From the NCBI RefSeq assembly GCF_028473745.1, contig NZ_CP101137.1, forward strand, positions 5,828,001 through 5,892,000: a stretch of DNA of 64,000 nt, read 5' to 3'. The notes under the pieces were generated by a model, which saw only the letters and a list, made by a program, of their open reading frames with translations, had not been told where the DNA came from and did not search any database. This document shows, one piece after another, positions 1 through 7,864 of the stretch. A program made the position numbers and the translations under genes. The first letter of the stretch is position 1. Each line of letters starts with the position of its first letter. This DNA is from Streptomyces sp. M92. GTDB lineage: Bacteria; Actinomycetota; Actinomycetes; Streptomycetales; Streptomycetaceae.

Positions 1-400
1 CCGGTGGGCGGGAGGTCTACGCGGCCGGCGTGGCCGTCGCGTCGTTGGCGCAGTGGAAGCCGGGGTTGGCCGAGGAGGACTCCGGGGTGTCGACGCACCC
101 GCCGCCGACGTCCTGGGCGCCGCGGCCTGGACCCGGAAGCCCGCGCAACGCCTACGCCCCGCCGAGGCCGGGACGGGTGCAGTACCAGTACGACGCGGTC
201 GTCGCCGTCTCCGACCACTTCGAGGGCCCGTACTCCGAGCGGTGGACGGCGGGGGTGGGGGCAGGGCACAACAACTTCCGAGGATCACGAGGGCGGCCGC
301 CTGTACGTGCGGCACCGTGGCAAATGGCGGTCAGTGACACCCTCCCGGCATCGATCCACCGCCTCGATGTCGGTCCCGACGAAAATGGATTGCCTTGAGG
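1..400 (+). pseudogene. Degraded glycoside hydrolase (GH43-like) remnant
   Basis: The middle of this stretch translates to a short segment resembling the C-terminal part of family 43 glycosidases: a 'VAVSDHFEGPYSER' strand followed by 'GAGHNNF', like the GPY and AGHN/GHN motifs of that family. After GHNNF the reading frame breaks, and the plausible continuation (EDHEGGRLYV) lies in another frame. No start or catalytic acid can be seen because the 5' part lies outside the window. I read it as the tail of a frameshifted gene. Family assignment rests on two short motifs only. Confidence 0.35.
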
Positions 401-425
401 GCGGCGCTCACGTTGGCTGCGCAGC

Positions 426-968
426 ATGGCTGAACTGCGCACCGATCGCCTCGTGCTCCGTCGATGGCAAGACTCCGACCTTGAACCGTGGGCGGCGATG
501 AACGCCGATCCGGAGGTGCGGGAGCACTTGGGCGACCCGCTCACCCGTGAACAGAGCGATGCCTCCGTGGCGCGGTTCCAGGACGAGTTCGACCAGCGGG
601 GCTACGGATGGTGGGCAGTGCAACTGCGGGCCACGGGCGAGTTCATCGGCTTCGCGGGCCTGGACCAGGTGGATGACGGCATGCCGTTCACGGGGGTCGA
701 GATCGGTTGGAGGCTGGCTCGCTCGGCCTGGGGCCGGGGCTACGCCACCGAGGCCGCCCTGGCCGGTCTGGCCTTCGGCTTCGAAACGCTCCAACTCCCC
801 GAGATCCTCGCGGTGACGACTGCCACCAACCTCCGCTCCCAGGCGGTGATGCGCAGGATCGGCATGACCCGCGACGCCGCTGACGATTTCGACGACCCCA
901 CCGCCCCCGAAGGGCCACTGCGTCCGAACGTGCTGTACCGGATCGCGCGTGACGTGCGCGTCACCTGA
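426..968 (+). CDS. GNAT N-acetyltransferase, RimJ/RimL type
   Basis: This 180-residue protein has the full RimJ/RimL-like GNAT fold. It starts with 'LRTDRLVLRRW', carries the acetyl-CoA pyrophosphate-binding segment 'SAWGRGYATEA' near residues 100-110, and ends with the 'N-S-AVMRRIGM' helix common to the family. It probably transfers an acetyl group from acetyl-CoA to an amine on a protein N-terminus, an antibiotic or a small metabolite; the acceptor cannot be read from sequence. It stands alone on the plus strand, converging with the SDR gene 12 bases downstream. Length is normal for the family. Confidence 0.92.
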   Translation: MAELRTDRLVLRRWQDSDLEPWAAMNADPEVREHLGDPLTREQSDASVARFQDEFDQRGYGWWAVQLRATGEFIGFAGLDQVDDGMPFTGVEIGWRLARSAWGRGYATEAALAGLAFGFETLQLPEILAVTTATNLRSQAVMRRIGMTRDAADDFDDPTAPEGPLRPNVLYRIARDVRVT

Positions 969-979
969 GGGTCCGGCGT

Positions 980-1717
980 TCAGGCCCGGGTGTAGCCGCC
1001 GTCGGCGAAGAGTTCGGCGCCGGTGACGAACGACGAGGCGTCCGAGGCCAGGAAGAGGGCGGCTTCGGCGATTTCCTCGGCGTCTGCCAGCCGCCCCAGT
1101 GGCACGGTGGCCTCGGCGAACTGGTCGGCGGCCGACCCCGCGGCGTCCAGCAGGCCGGGGGTCCGTGTGGGGCCCGGGCTGAGCACGTTGACCCTGAACC
1201 GGCGCTCCCGCGACTGCCGGGCCCAGTTGTGCACGAGGTTGCTGACCGCCGCCTTCGAGGCACTGTAGACCTCCAGTTGCTCGTTGGGCCGCACGCTGTT
1301 GCTCGATCCGACGACCAGGACGGAGGCGTTCTCCGCCAGCAGCCAGAGCGCCTTCTGGACGGTGAACAGTGTGCCCTTGACGTTGACGGCGAGTGTCAGG
1401 TCGACGTTCGCCTCGGTGTGGGCGCCGAGCGCGGCGTCCGCGGCGATTCCCGCGTTCGCCACCAGTACGTCGATGCGTCCGACCTCCTCGCGGACTCGCG
1501 CGTAGAGCGCGTCCAGGTCGGCCAGGACCGAGACGTCGGACCGTACGCCCGTGGCCGCGGGGCCCAACTCCCCGACCGCCGCTCGCAGGCGGTCGGTGTC
1601 CCGGCCGGTCACGAAGACCCGGGCGCCTTCCCGGACGAAGCGGTGGGCGACGGCCAGCCCGATCCCGCTGGTCCCGCCGGTGATCACTGCCACCTTGTCC
1701 TGCAGCACGCCTGACAT
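980..1717 (-). CDS. Classical SDR-family NAD(P)-dependent oxidoreductase
   Basis: A 245-residue classical short-chain dehydrogenase. Visible are the Rossmann dinucleotide motif (GGTSGIG, residues 14-20), NAG at 88-90, catalytic Ser139, and the YxxxK pair Tyr151/Lys155, followed by the PGPTRTPG loop after the active site. It should interconvert a carbonyl and an alcohol on a small molecule; the substrate is unknown. The start has a good ribosome site (GAGGGGTGG). It is divergent from a TetR regulator across an 84-bp gap holding a long palindrome, so it is very likely that regulator's target. Confidence 0.93.
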   Translation of the reverse strand: MSGVLQDKVAVITGGTSGIGLAVAHRFVREGARVFVTGRDTDRLRAAVGELGPAATGVRSDVSVLADLDALYARVREEVGRIDVLVANAGIAADAALGAHTEANVDLTLAVNVKGTLFTVQKALWLLAENASVLVVGSSNSVRPNEQLEVYSASKAAVSNLVHNWARQSRERRFRVNVLSPGPTRTPGLLDAAGSAADQFAEATVPLGRLADAEEIAEAALFLASDASSFVTGAELFADGGYTRA

Positions 1718-1740
1718 GTTGCCACCCCTCAGTTATGGAA

Positions 1741-1777
1741 TCGATCGTCCATAACGTAAGCCGTAATGGACGATCGA
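1741..1777. promoter_or_regulatory. Palindromic operator between SDR and TetR genes
   Basis: Two 12-base arms, TCGATCGTCCAT (1741-1752) and ATGGACGATCGA (1766-1777), are exact reverse complements, and a further ACG/CGT pair extends the symmetry inward past one mismatch. The site lies between divergent SDR and TetR genes and covers the region about 25-60 bases upstream of the predicted TetR transcription start. This is the expected layout for a TetR repressor controlling itself and its neighbour. Confidence 0.8.
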
Positions 1778-1789
1778 GTCAAGAATGAG

Positions 1790-1795
1790 TAGAGT
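1790..1795 (+). promoter_or_regulatory. -10 element of leaderless TetR gene
   Basis: TAGAGT fits TANNNT and ends 6 bases before the ATG at 1802, so transcription should begin at or next to the start codon. No Shine-Dalgarno sequence fits between. Confidence 0.55.
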
Positions 1796-1801
1796 GAGGC
1801 C

Positions 1802-2443
1802 ATGCCGAGACCACGCGCATTCGACGAGCAGCGAGTACTGGAGCGGGCCCGGGAGCAGTTCTGGGCGACCGGCTATGCGGGAACCCGGATGGACGACATC
1901 GCCCGAGCGACCGGCCTGGGCAAGGGCAGTCTGTACGGCGCGTTCGGTGACAAGGGCCAGCTGTTCCACCGCGTGTTCGGCGACTGGTGCACCGCGGTCG
2001 TCGAGGTGGCCGAGGCACACCTGGCCGATGGCCCGGACGCGGAGGCCTTGACCCGGCTGTCGGGATACGTGCGCCTCATGGCGGAGAACGCCGCCTCCGA
2101 CACCGAACGTCGCGGGTGCCTGTTGGCCAAGGGCGCGGCGGAGCTGGCCCAGCACGATCCGACGGTCGCCGGGCGGTCGGCCGAGACCATGACGGCGTTG
2201 CTGACCCTGCTGCGGACGGAGATCAGCGCCGCCCAGCGCCACGGCGACATCGACAGCGCCGCAGATCCGGAGCGGCTGGCGGCACTGCTGCTCACGGTGG
2301 TCCGCGGAATCGAGGCGGTGGGCAAGGCCGGCCTGGACCCGGAGAGGCTGCGGAACGTCGCGGACACCGCACTGGCGGTCCTGCCGGTGCCCGAGGGCCG
2401 CGATCGCTCCACCACCCGGCGCGGTCCGGCCCACGAGAACTGA
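1802..2443 (+). CDS. TetR/AcrR family transcriptional regulator
   Basis: A 213-residue TetR-type repressor. The N-terminal HTH runs from about residue 8 to 55 and ends with the recognition helix 'TGLGKGSLYGAFGDK', typical of the AcrR/YcdC subgroup. The C-terminal part (residues 70-205) is helical and would hold the ligand and dimer surface; a Cys near residue 102 follows the 'RRGC' pattern common in this subgroup. It faces the SDR gene across a strong palindrome, so autoregulation and control of the SDR are likely. The inducer is unknown. The start is chosen at ATG 1802, six bases after a TAGAGT -10 box. Confidence 0.94.
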   Translation: MPRPRAFDEQRVLERAREQFWATGYAGTRMDDIARATGLGKGSLYGAFGDKGQLFHRVFGDWCTAVVEVAEAHLADGPDAEALTRLSGYVRLMAENAASDTERRGCLLAKGAAELAQHDPTVAGRSAETMTALLTLLRTEISAAQRHGDIDSAADPERLAALLLTVVRGIEAVGKAGLDPERLRNVADTALAVLPVPEGRDRSTTRRGPAHEN

Positions 2444-2484
2444 CTCGGTGCCGTCAGGGCAACAGGATCCGCCGGTCGGCACAC

Positions 2485-3018
2485 CTAGTTGTCGCGTGGG
2501 GCCGGGACGTCGACGACGGCAGCGTGGCGCGGCGTCGGACCCGGACGTCCAGCGGTCGGCGGCTCAGGACGCGCGGACGAAGCTCGCACAGCCATGGCGG
2601 ACGGCGACGCCCCTGCCCGGGGCGTCCAGGCCGTGTCCTCGCCACCGGCGCCGGCTTGCGCACCGTCACCGCCTCGCCGGGCCGGGCCGGCGGGGTGGAG
2701 CGGGTCGTCAGCCGCCCGGATCGTCCGCGTGCCAGGGGCGGTTGCTCGGGTGGGGCGAGCGCCGGCAGCGATCCGCAGTGCGTACACAGGCTCGTCGGCG
2801 GCGTTCGGTACACGACCGAGATAGTGGTGTCCGGTCATGTGGCACCAGGCGGGCAGGTCCAGCGGTGCGGCCGGGTCGGTGGCGACGACGTGGACGACGG
2901 TGCCCGGCTGCGCGCCGTCGATCTCCTCGCGTACGCGTAGGAGGAGGGTGACGCGGAGCAGGCCGGTGCCGTCGATGGTGATGCCGGGCGTGGGAGTTTC
3001 GTGGTGGGTGGATTTCAT
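2485..3018 (-). CDS. TusA/SirA-like sulfurtransferase family protein, active-site Cys missing
   Basis: Residues 1-85 resemble TusA: 'ITIDGTGLLRVTLLLRVREEIDG', then 'GTVVHVVATDPAA' and 'LPAWCHMTGHHYLG', matching the beta-alpha-beta-alpha-beta core. TusA proteins carry a catalytic Cys after the first 'GL' that relays persulfide sulfur; here that position appears to be Arg (CGC, one change from TGC). A second Cys remains in 'WCH'. Residues after about 105 are Ala/Pro/Arg-rich and unlike the family, so the true C-terminus may have been lost by a frameshift. Its ATG overlaps the MFS stop (ATGA), so the two are co-translated. Confidence 0.6.
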   Translation of the reverse strand: MKSTHHETPTPGITIDGTGLLRVTLLLRVREEIDGAQPGTVVHVVATDPAAPLDLPAWCHMTGHHYLGRVPNAADEPVYALRIAAGARPTRATAPGTRTIRAADDPLHPAGPARRGGDGAQAGAGGEDTAWTPRAGASPSAMAVRASSARPEPPTAGRPGPTPRHAAVVDVPAPRDN

Positions 3019-4280
3019 CGGCGGTAGGCGGTGGCGGCGACGGCGGGCAGGAGGGCGAGGGAGAGGGCCCCGCCGGTGAGAGCGAGGGCGGGGTAGCTGG
3101 TGGCGGCCACCATGATGCCGGAGGCCATGCCGCCGGTGGCGCCGGCTATGGCGATGGAGACGTCGACCAGGCCCTGGGTCTTGGCGCGGGTGGCGAGCGG
3201 CACGGTGTCGGTGATGATCGCGGTGCCCGAGACCAGGCCGAAGTTCCAGCCCAGCCCCAGCAGGGCGAGCGCGAGCGCGAGGAGCGCGATGGAGTCGCCG
3301 GGGGCGAGCGCGGCGAGACTGCCGGACGCCAGCAGGGTGGTACCGGAGGCGGCGGCGACCCTCATACGGCCGTAGCGGTCGACGAGCCAGCCGGTGAGCG
3401 GGGAGGGCAGGTACATGGCGCCGATGTGGACGCCGATGACGAGGCCGGAGGCGGCGGTGGAGTGGCCGCGGTCGTGCATGTGGACCGGCGTCATCGTCAT
3501 GATCGCGACCATGACGAGCTGAGTGAGGATCATGACCAGCGTGCCGAGGACCACGCCGCCGCGTCCCTCACCTGTGTCGGCAGCTTCGGTGGCGACCGGG
3601 TCGGCCGCGGCGTCGGCTTCCCGGGCCTGGGCGACGGCGCGGGCCAGGAGCAGCGGGTCGGGGCGCAGCCAGAGGGTGAGGACGAGCGCGGCCAGCGCGT
3701 AGGCGGCGCCGGAGATGACGAAGAGTCCGGCGAGACGGGGAATGCCGAGGTGTTCGGCGAGGGTGCCTGCGGGGGCGGCGAGGTTGGGGCCGGCGACACC
3801 GCCGAGGGTGGTGGCGACCAGGACGGTGGAGACCGCGCGGGCGCGGTGTCCGGCCGGTGCGAGGTCGGCTCCGGCGTAGCGGGCCTGGAGGTTGGTGGCG
3901 GTACCGGCGCCGTAGACGAACAGGGAGGTGAACAGCAGGGCGGGGTTGTCGACGACGGCCGCGGTGATGACGCCGGCCGAACCGACGGCGCCGGTGAGGT
4001 AGCCGATGGCGAGACCGGGACGGCGGCCGCGGGCCTGGGAGATGCGGCCGACGGCGACGGCGGTGAGGGCGGAGCCGGCGGTGAACAGGGCGCTGGGCAG
4101 TCCGGCGAGGCTGGTGGTGCCGAGCATGTCCTGGGCGAGAAGGGCGCCGACGGTGACTCCGGCTGCGAGCCCTGCGCCACTGAGGATCTGCGAGGCGACC
4201 AGGACCCGCAGGATCCGTCGTTGGGCGCGGGCCGGAGCGGACATGCGTTCCGGCTGTACGGCGGGTGCGGCGTTGGTCAT
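3015..4280 (-). CDS. MFS transporter
   Basis: A 421-residue major facilitator with about 12 hydrophobic helices in two halves and a soluble acidic loop (residues 205-235) between them. Loop 2-3 carries the family-style 'GRISQARGRRPGLAIG' and the second half repeats it as 'GWLVDRYGRMRVA'. It lies in the plasma membrane and probably exports a small molecule by proton antiport. The start at ATG 4278-4280 is preceded by AGGAGAG; the longer upstream frame lacks MFS character. Its stop overlaps the start of the TusA-like gene, suggesting joint expression and possibly a sulfur-compound substrate (inference). Confidence 0.88.
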   Translation of the reverse strand: MTNAAPAVQPERMSAPARAQRRILRVLVASQILSGAGLAAGVTVGALLAQDMLGTTSLAGLPSALFTAGSALTAVAVGRISQARGRRPGLAIGYLTGAVGSAGVITAAVVDNPALLFTSLFVYGAGTATNLQARYAGADLAPAGHRARAVSTVLVATTLGGVAGPNLAAPAGTLAEHLGIPRLAGLFVISGAAYALAALVLTLWLRPDPLLLARAVAQAREADAAADPVATEAADTGEGRGGVVLGTLVMILTQLVMVAIMTMTPVHMHDRGHSTAASGLVIGVHIGAMYLPSPLTGWLVDRYGRMRVAAASGTTLLASGSLAALAPGDSIALLALALALLGLGWNFGLVSGTAIITDTVPLATRAKTQGLVDVSIAIAGATGGMASGIMVAATSYPALALTGGALSLALLPAVAATAYRR

Positions 4281-4289
4281 CTCTCTCCT

Positions 4290-5032
4290 GTGTGTGAGGA
4301 AGCCTGGCAGGGCGGACCGCTCGGGCCGCGCGCGCCCTCCGGCGGCGAGGGCGCCTCCGGGCCGCAGGGCCTGGAGCGGGCCGGACACGCTGAACGCCGC
4401 ACGCGCCAGCCCGTTCCGGCGCCAGAAAGCGCTCGGGGAGCGGGCGACGGCCTTGACGGCGGCGCCCATCCACACCGGAGAGGCCCGGGCCAGGCTACGA
4501 GGTCGGCGGGGAGGGTGTCGCCGAAGTCGACGCGTGCCAGGGCCAGGGCGGGAGGATCGGCCAGGACGAGGTGCTCGGCATGGAAGGTGCCTGCCGGGCT
4601 GAGTACGTCGAGGCCCGGCCGGTCGAGGGGACGCCGGTGACGGGCGTGTCCGGCCGAAGAGGCCCGGTGGGCAGCGCGGCGGCGAGGGCGTCGGCGACGC
4701 TCTGCGCTCCGGTGGCGAAACGGCGGGAAGGGGTATCGGCCAAATTGCCGGTGCGGCGGCGGACGCCGGTCGTCTCCCGGAGCACCGTGTCGCCGGCGAG
4801 GTGCTGGGCGATGGTTTCGATGCCGCTGCGTGCGGCCAGGGCACGCACGCACTCCTCCCCGTCGCAGAACCAGGTGGCTCGCAGGTCGATCGCCCGGTCG
4901 GGGTGTGAGGTCGTAGCCGGTCCTGCATTGGCACAGCCGGGCGAGGGGCATGAGGATCTCGTCGCGGTCCTCGCCGTCCCCGAGGCGGAGGGCGCCTGGC
5001 CGGTGGCCCGTTTTCGGGGCGGGGAGGGTCAC
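4290..5032 (-). pseudogene. Frameshifted remnant ending in flavin monoamine oxidase
   Basis: The 3' part (about 4300-4480, minus strand) reads 'VWMGAAVKAVARSPSAFWRRNGLARAAFSVSGP', close to the C-terminal substrate/FAD segment of flavin monoamine oxidases. A second frame gives 'FATGAQSVADALAAALP' and another 'HLVLADPPALALARVDF', as in the middle of those enzymes. The N-terminal GxGxxG FAD site is absent. Upstream, a GTG at 5030-5032 with a good GGGAG site opens a Cys-rich segment (LCQCR, then WFCDGEEC in another frame) that I do not recognise. It looks like a fusion of two decayed genes after a deletion. Confidence 0.5.
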
Positions 5033-5075
5033 TTGTGCTCCCTGCGGTCCGGGACGGGCGGGTCGGCCGTGGGTG

Positions 5076-6164
5076 TCAGGCCGCGGCGTGGTGGGCCAGG
5101 AGGTGGTGCGGGTCGCGCTCACCGGTGTCGGGCTCGACGTCGGTGTGGACGATCACGGCGGTCAGTCTCGGGACGGCGTGCAACAGCGCGTGTTCGGCCT
5201 CGACCGCGATGCGGTGTCCGGCCCGGACGCTGAGGTGACCGTCGACGACGATGTCCGCCTCGGCGCGCAGGCGGTGGCCGATCCAGCGCAGCCGCAGCCC
5301 GCCGACCTCTCGTACGCCGGGCACCCGGCGCAGTGCGGTCTCGGCGGCGTCGACGAGGGCGGGATCGACGGCGTCCATCACGCGGCGGAAGACCTCGCGT
5401 GCCGCGTCGCGCAGGACCATCAGGATCGCCGCGGTGATCAGCAGTCCGACCACGGGGTCGGCGAACTGCCAGCCCAGGCCGGCGCCACCGGCGCCGAGGA
5501 GTACGGCCAGGGAGGTGTAGCCGTCGGTGCGGGCGTGCAGCCCGTCGGCGACCAGCGCGGCGGACCCGATCTCGCGGCCGACCCTGATGCGGTAGCGGGC
5601 CACCCACTCGTTCCCGATGAACCCGATCACGGCCGCCGCAGCGACCACCCACAGGTGCCGCATCTCGCGCGGGTCGACCAGCCGGTCGATCGCGGTCCAG
5701 GCGGCGAAGACGGCTGAGGCGGCGATGGTGGCCACGATGACGATGCCCGCCAGATCCTCGGCGCGGCCGTAGCCGTAGGTGAAGCGCCGGGTGGCGGCAC
5801 GTCGGCCCAGAAGGAAGGCGATGCCCAGCGGTACCGCGGTCAGCGCGTCGGCGGCGTTGTGCACGGTGTCGCCCAGCAGTGCGACCGAGCCCGAGATCAC
5901 CACGATCACCGCCTGCGCGACGGCGGTGACGCCCAGAACCGCCAGGGACGTCCACAGCGCGCGCAGACCTCGCGCCGACGACTCCAGCGCCGAGTCCAGC
6001 CTGTCGGCCGACTCGTGGGAGTGCGGCACCAGCAGATGCCCGGCCCGGTGCCGCAGCCGAGCGAACCGTCCGACTCCCCCACCGTGCGCGTGGCCGTGCG
6101 GGGCGTGGGAGTCGTGTCCGTCCGGGTGGCCGGGGCGCCAGTGGTGGCCGTGGTCGTGGCTCAC
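5076..6164 (-). CDS. Cation diffusion facilitator (CDF) metal exporter
   Basis: A 362-residue CDF transporter that exports divalent metal, probably Zn(II) or Cd(II)/Co(II), by proton antiport. The first 35 residues are His/Asp-rich and look like a metal-binding tail. Six membrane helices follow, with the two HxxxD site-A motifs: 'HNAAD' in TM2 and 'HARTD' in TM5. A cytoplasmic CDF domain (residues 265-345) follows. I chose GTG 6162-6164, 5 bases after GAGGAGG, rather than upstream ATGs that would run into the ArsR control region. It is divergent from an ArsR-type sensor, the usual metal-resistance arrangement. Confidence 0.92.
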   Translation of the reverse strand: MSHDHGHHWRPGHPDGHDSHAPHGHAHGGGVGRFARLRHRAGHLLVPHSHESADRLDSALESSARGLRALWTSLAVLGVTAVAQAVIVVISGSVALLGDTVHNAADALTAVPLGIAFLLGRRAATRRFTYGYGRAEDLAGIVIVATIAASAVFAAWTAIDRLVDPREMRHLWVVAAAAVIGFIGNEWVARYRIRVGREIGSAALVADGLHARTDGYTSLAVLLGAGGAGLGWQFADPVVGLLITAAILMVLRDAAREVFRRVMDAVDPALVDAAETALRRVPGVREVGGLRLRWIGHRLRAEADIVVDGHLSVRAGHRIAVEAEHALLHAVPRLTAVIVHTDVEPDTGERDPHHLLAHHAAA

Positions 6165-6236
6165 GGGGTCCTCCTCGTGCGGGTGCGCGGGCAGGGCGAA
6201 GCCGCGCCCCGTTGGACACGGGAGCGGCACACGCTC

Positions 6237-6242
6237 CATTAT
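6237..6242 (+). promoter_or_regulatory. -10 element of leaderless arsR-like gene
   Basis: CATTAT ends 6 bases before the ATG at 6249, matching the spacing seen for other leaderless starts in the window. Confidence 0.45.
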
Positions 6243-6258
6243 GTGCGTATGAGCGCAC
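6243..6258. promoter_or_regulatory. ArsR/SmtB-type operator over the start codon
   Basis: GTGCG (6243-6247) and CGCAC (6254-6258) form a perfect inverted repeat around TATGAG, the kind of short dyad ArsR/SmtB dimers bind. The site covers the predicted transcription start and the ATG of the regulator and lies about 80 bases from the exporter start, so one bound dimer could silence both genes. Confidence 0.5.
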
Positions 6259-6608
6259 GCACGCACCTGTCAACTGCGCACGATGCGCACCCGCGCAACC
6301 CGCGCGAGGAGCAGTTCGCCCTCGCGGCCGAGATCCTCGCCCTCCTCGGCGACCGCACCCGCCTGGCCCTGCTGCACGCCCTGGCCCAGCGGGAAGCGGA
6401 CGTGACCACCCTGACCGAGGCGTGCGGCGCCCAGCGCCCCGCCGTCAGCCAGCACCTGGCACGCCTGCGCCTGAGCGGCCTGGTCACCACCCGCAAGGAA
6501 GGACGCCGCGTCATCTACACCCTGGCCGACGGACACCTGCGGCGCGTCGTCGACGAAGCACTGAATCTCGCCGACCACCAACTGACCCACCGCCCCCCGC
6601 ACGACTGA
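6249..6608 (+). CDS. ArsR/SmtB-family metal-responsive repressor
   Basis: A 119-residue winged-helix protein of typical ArsR length. The core 'AEILALLGDRTRLALLHAL' leads into the recognition region 'RPAVSQHLARLRLSGLVTTRKEGRRVIYTL'. Histidines in the N-terminal tail and in the last helix ('DHQLTHRPPHD') could form the alpha5-type metal site seen in zinc sensors. It should repress itself and the divergent CDF exporter until metal binds. The start is ATG 6249, since the in-frame sequence upstream encodes no regulator. Confidence 0.93.
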   Translation: MSARTHLSTAHDAHPRNPREEQFALAAEILALLGDRTRLALLHALAQREADVTTLTEACGAQRPAVSQHLARLRLSGLVTTRKEGRRVIYTLADGHLRRVVDEALNLADHQLTHRPPHD

Positions 6609-6765
6609 CCTCAGGGCCCGGCACCCGGTTCACAGTGACGACGGCCACGGTGCTCGCGCCGGCCCACTCCCCGGCGGGCCGCCCGGGGACGCGGCCCCGC
6701 TCGTGAGCGGCGTCGCGCGCTGTCCGCCGTTCGCCACCGAGGCGCTCGACCGACCGGGCGGCGAG

Positions 6766-6795
6766 GGACCGGCGTCCCCGCGGGGACGCCGGTCC
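6766..6795. terminator. Perfect 30-bp palindrome, bidirectional terminator
   Basis: GGACCGGCGTCCCCG (6766-6780) is followed immediately by its exact reverse complement (6781-6795). It lies between the convergent ends of the ArsR gene and the DUF1152 gene (stop at 6809), where a two-way terminator is expected. There is no T-run, as is common in Streptomyces. Confidence 0.7.
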
Positions 6796-6808
6796 CCCCG
6801 ACAGCGGC

Positions 6809-7864
6809 TCAGGTCAGCCGGAGCAGCGGGGTGTCGCCGCCGAGGGCCTCCCGCACGGACGGGATGGCCGTCCAGGGGAGGTCGAGGGCGCGGGCGGCGT
6901 ACCGGAGGGTGACGTGGTCGGCTCCGTCGGCCGCTTCGCGGAGTGTCTTCATCGCCCGCTCCCGGTCGAGGAGGGCGGCGCTCCCGGCGAGCGCGTGGTC
7001 ACCAGGCGCGCGATCACGCTCCGGGGCCAGTCCGGGGATGCCGGTGAGCCGGTGGGAGAGGTCGGCCGCCGCCTCCAGGGTGGCAGGGCGCTCGTCCAGC
7101 AGGGCTCGCGCGACCGGGTTGTGGTCGACGGCCTCCCGCAGCGGCAGGTGGTACAGACGCGGGGAGACGGAGGTGAGCCGGACGGTGCGGTGGACGGTCC
7201 GGACCGTACCGCGGGCGCCGTGGACGGCGGCGGCCCACAGGGCGGACGCCTCGGAGGGGTGCCAGGCGAGCGCGGGACCGGCCGCCGAGGCCGCGTCCGG
7301 GCCGGGAGTGAGCGGGTGGCGGCCGGTGAGGCGTTCGAGCAGCAGCCGTTCGTCGATCTCGCCGTCGAGGCCGGGTCCGGCGACGTAGACGGTGGTGGGC
7401 ACGCCGGCGAGGCGGCAGGCGGCGAGGGTCAGGGCGTCCCCGAACGGGCTGCGCAGGGTGGGCTCGTCGCCGTGGGTGAGGACGTCGCCGCCGACGTCGA
7501 TGACGCGGATCCGGCCGCCGGCCGCCTCGGCCATGGTCTCGATCTGCCGCGACAGGGAGGTGAGCCCCCGGGCGGGGTCGAGGAGCAGCAGCCGGGCGGG
7601 CAGGTCCCTGGCCAGGCCGGGCATGGTGGATCCGGCCGGCGGGCGGGCCCGGGTGGCGGAGGCGAAGGCCGTCGCGCCGGCTTCGCGGGTGAGCCCGGTG
7701 AAGTCCCGCCGCCCGAGGGGCCGGGCGGTGGGGTCGACCTCGGGGCGTTCCCAGGCGTACGTGGCGATCAGCGGCGGGGCCGGGTCGACGGTGACGGTGC
7801 GGGCGGCGATGAGGGCGCCGATGGGGTCGCCCCCTCCGCCCGCCGCGACGTACAGGTCGCTCAT
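6809..7864 (-). CDS. DUF1152 domain protein
   Basis: A 351-residue protein matching the DUF1152 pattern: N-terminal 'YVAAGGGGDPIGALIAAR' (a glycine-rich nucleotide-type loop), an early 'TYAWERPEVDPTARPLG', and the central 'IRVIDVGGDVLTHGDEP' with conserved Gly-Gly-Asp. The biochemical function of the family is not established; the fold suggests binding of a nucleotide or sugar-like ligand. Its ATG overlaps the stop of the radical SAM gene (ATGA), so the two are translated together. It therefore belongs to the 6.8-14.3 kb biosynthetic island. No membrane segment or signal peptide is visible. Confidence 0.85.
   Translation of the reverse strand: MSDLYVAAGGGGDPIGALIAARTVTVDPAPPLIATYAWERPEVDPTARPLGRRDFTGLTREAGATAFASATRARPPAGSTMPGLARDLPARLLLLDPARGLTSLSRQIETMAEAAGGRIRVIDVGGDVLTHGDEPTLRSPFGDALTLAACRLAGVPTTVYVAGPGLDGEIDERLLLERLTGRHPLTPGPDAASAAGPALAWHPSEASALWAAAVHGARGTVRTVHRTVRLTSVSPRLYHLPLREAVDHNPVARALLDERPATLEAAADLSHRLTGIPGLAPERDRAPGDHALAGSAALLDRERAMKTLREAADGADHVTLRYAARALDLPWTAIPSVREALGGDTPLLRLT

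Noticed and set aside
3426..4640. 404-codon plus-strand frame over the MFS gene.
   Set aside because: Gly/Asp/Glu-rich shadow of the MFS coding strand; no family.
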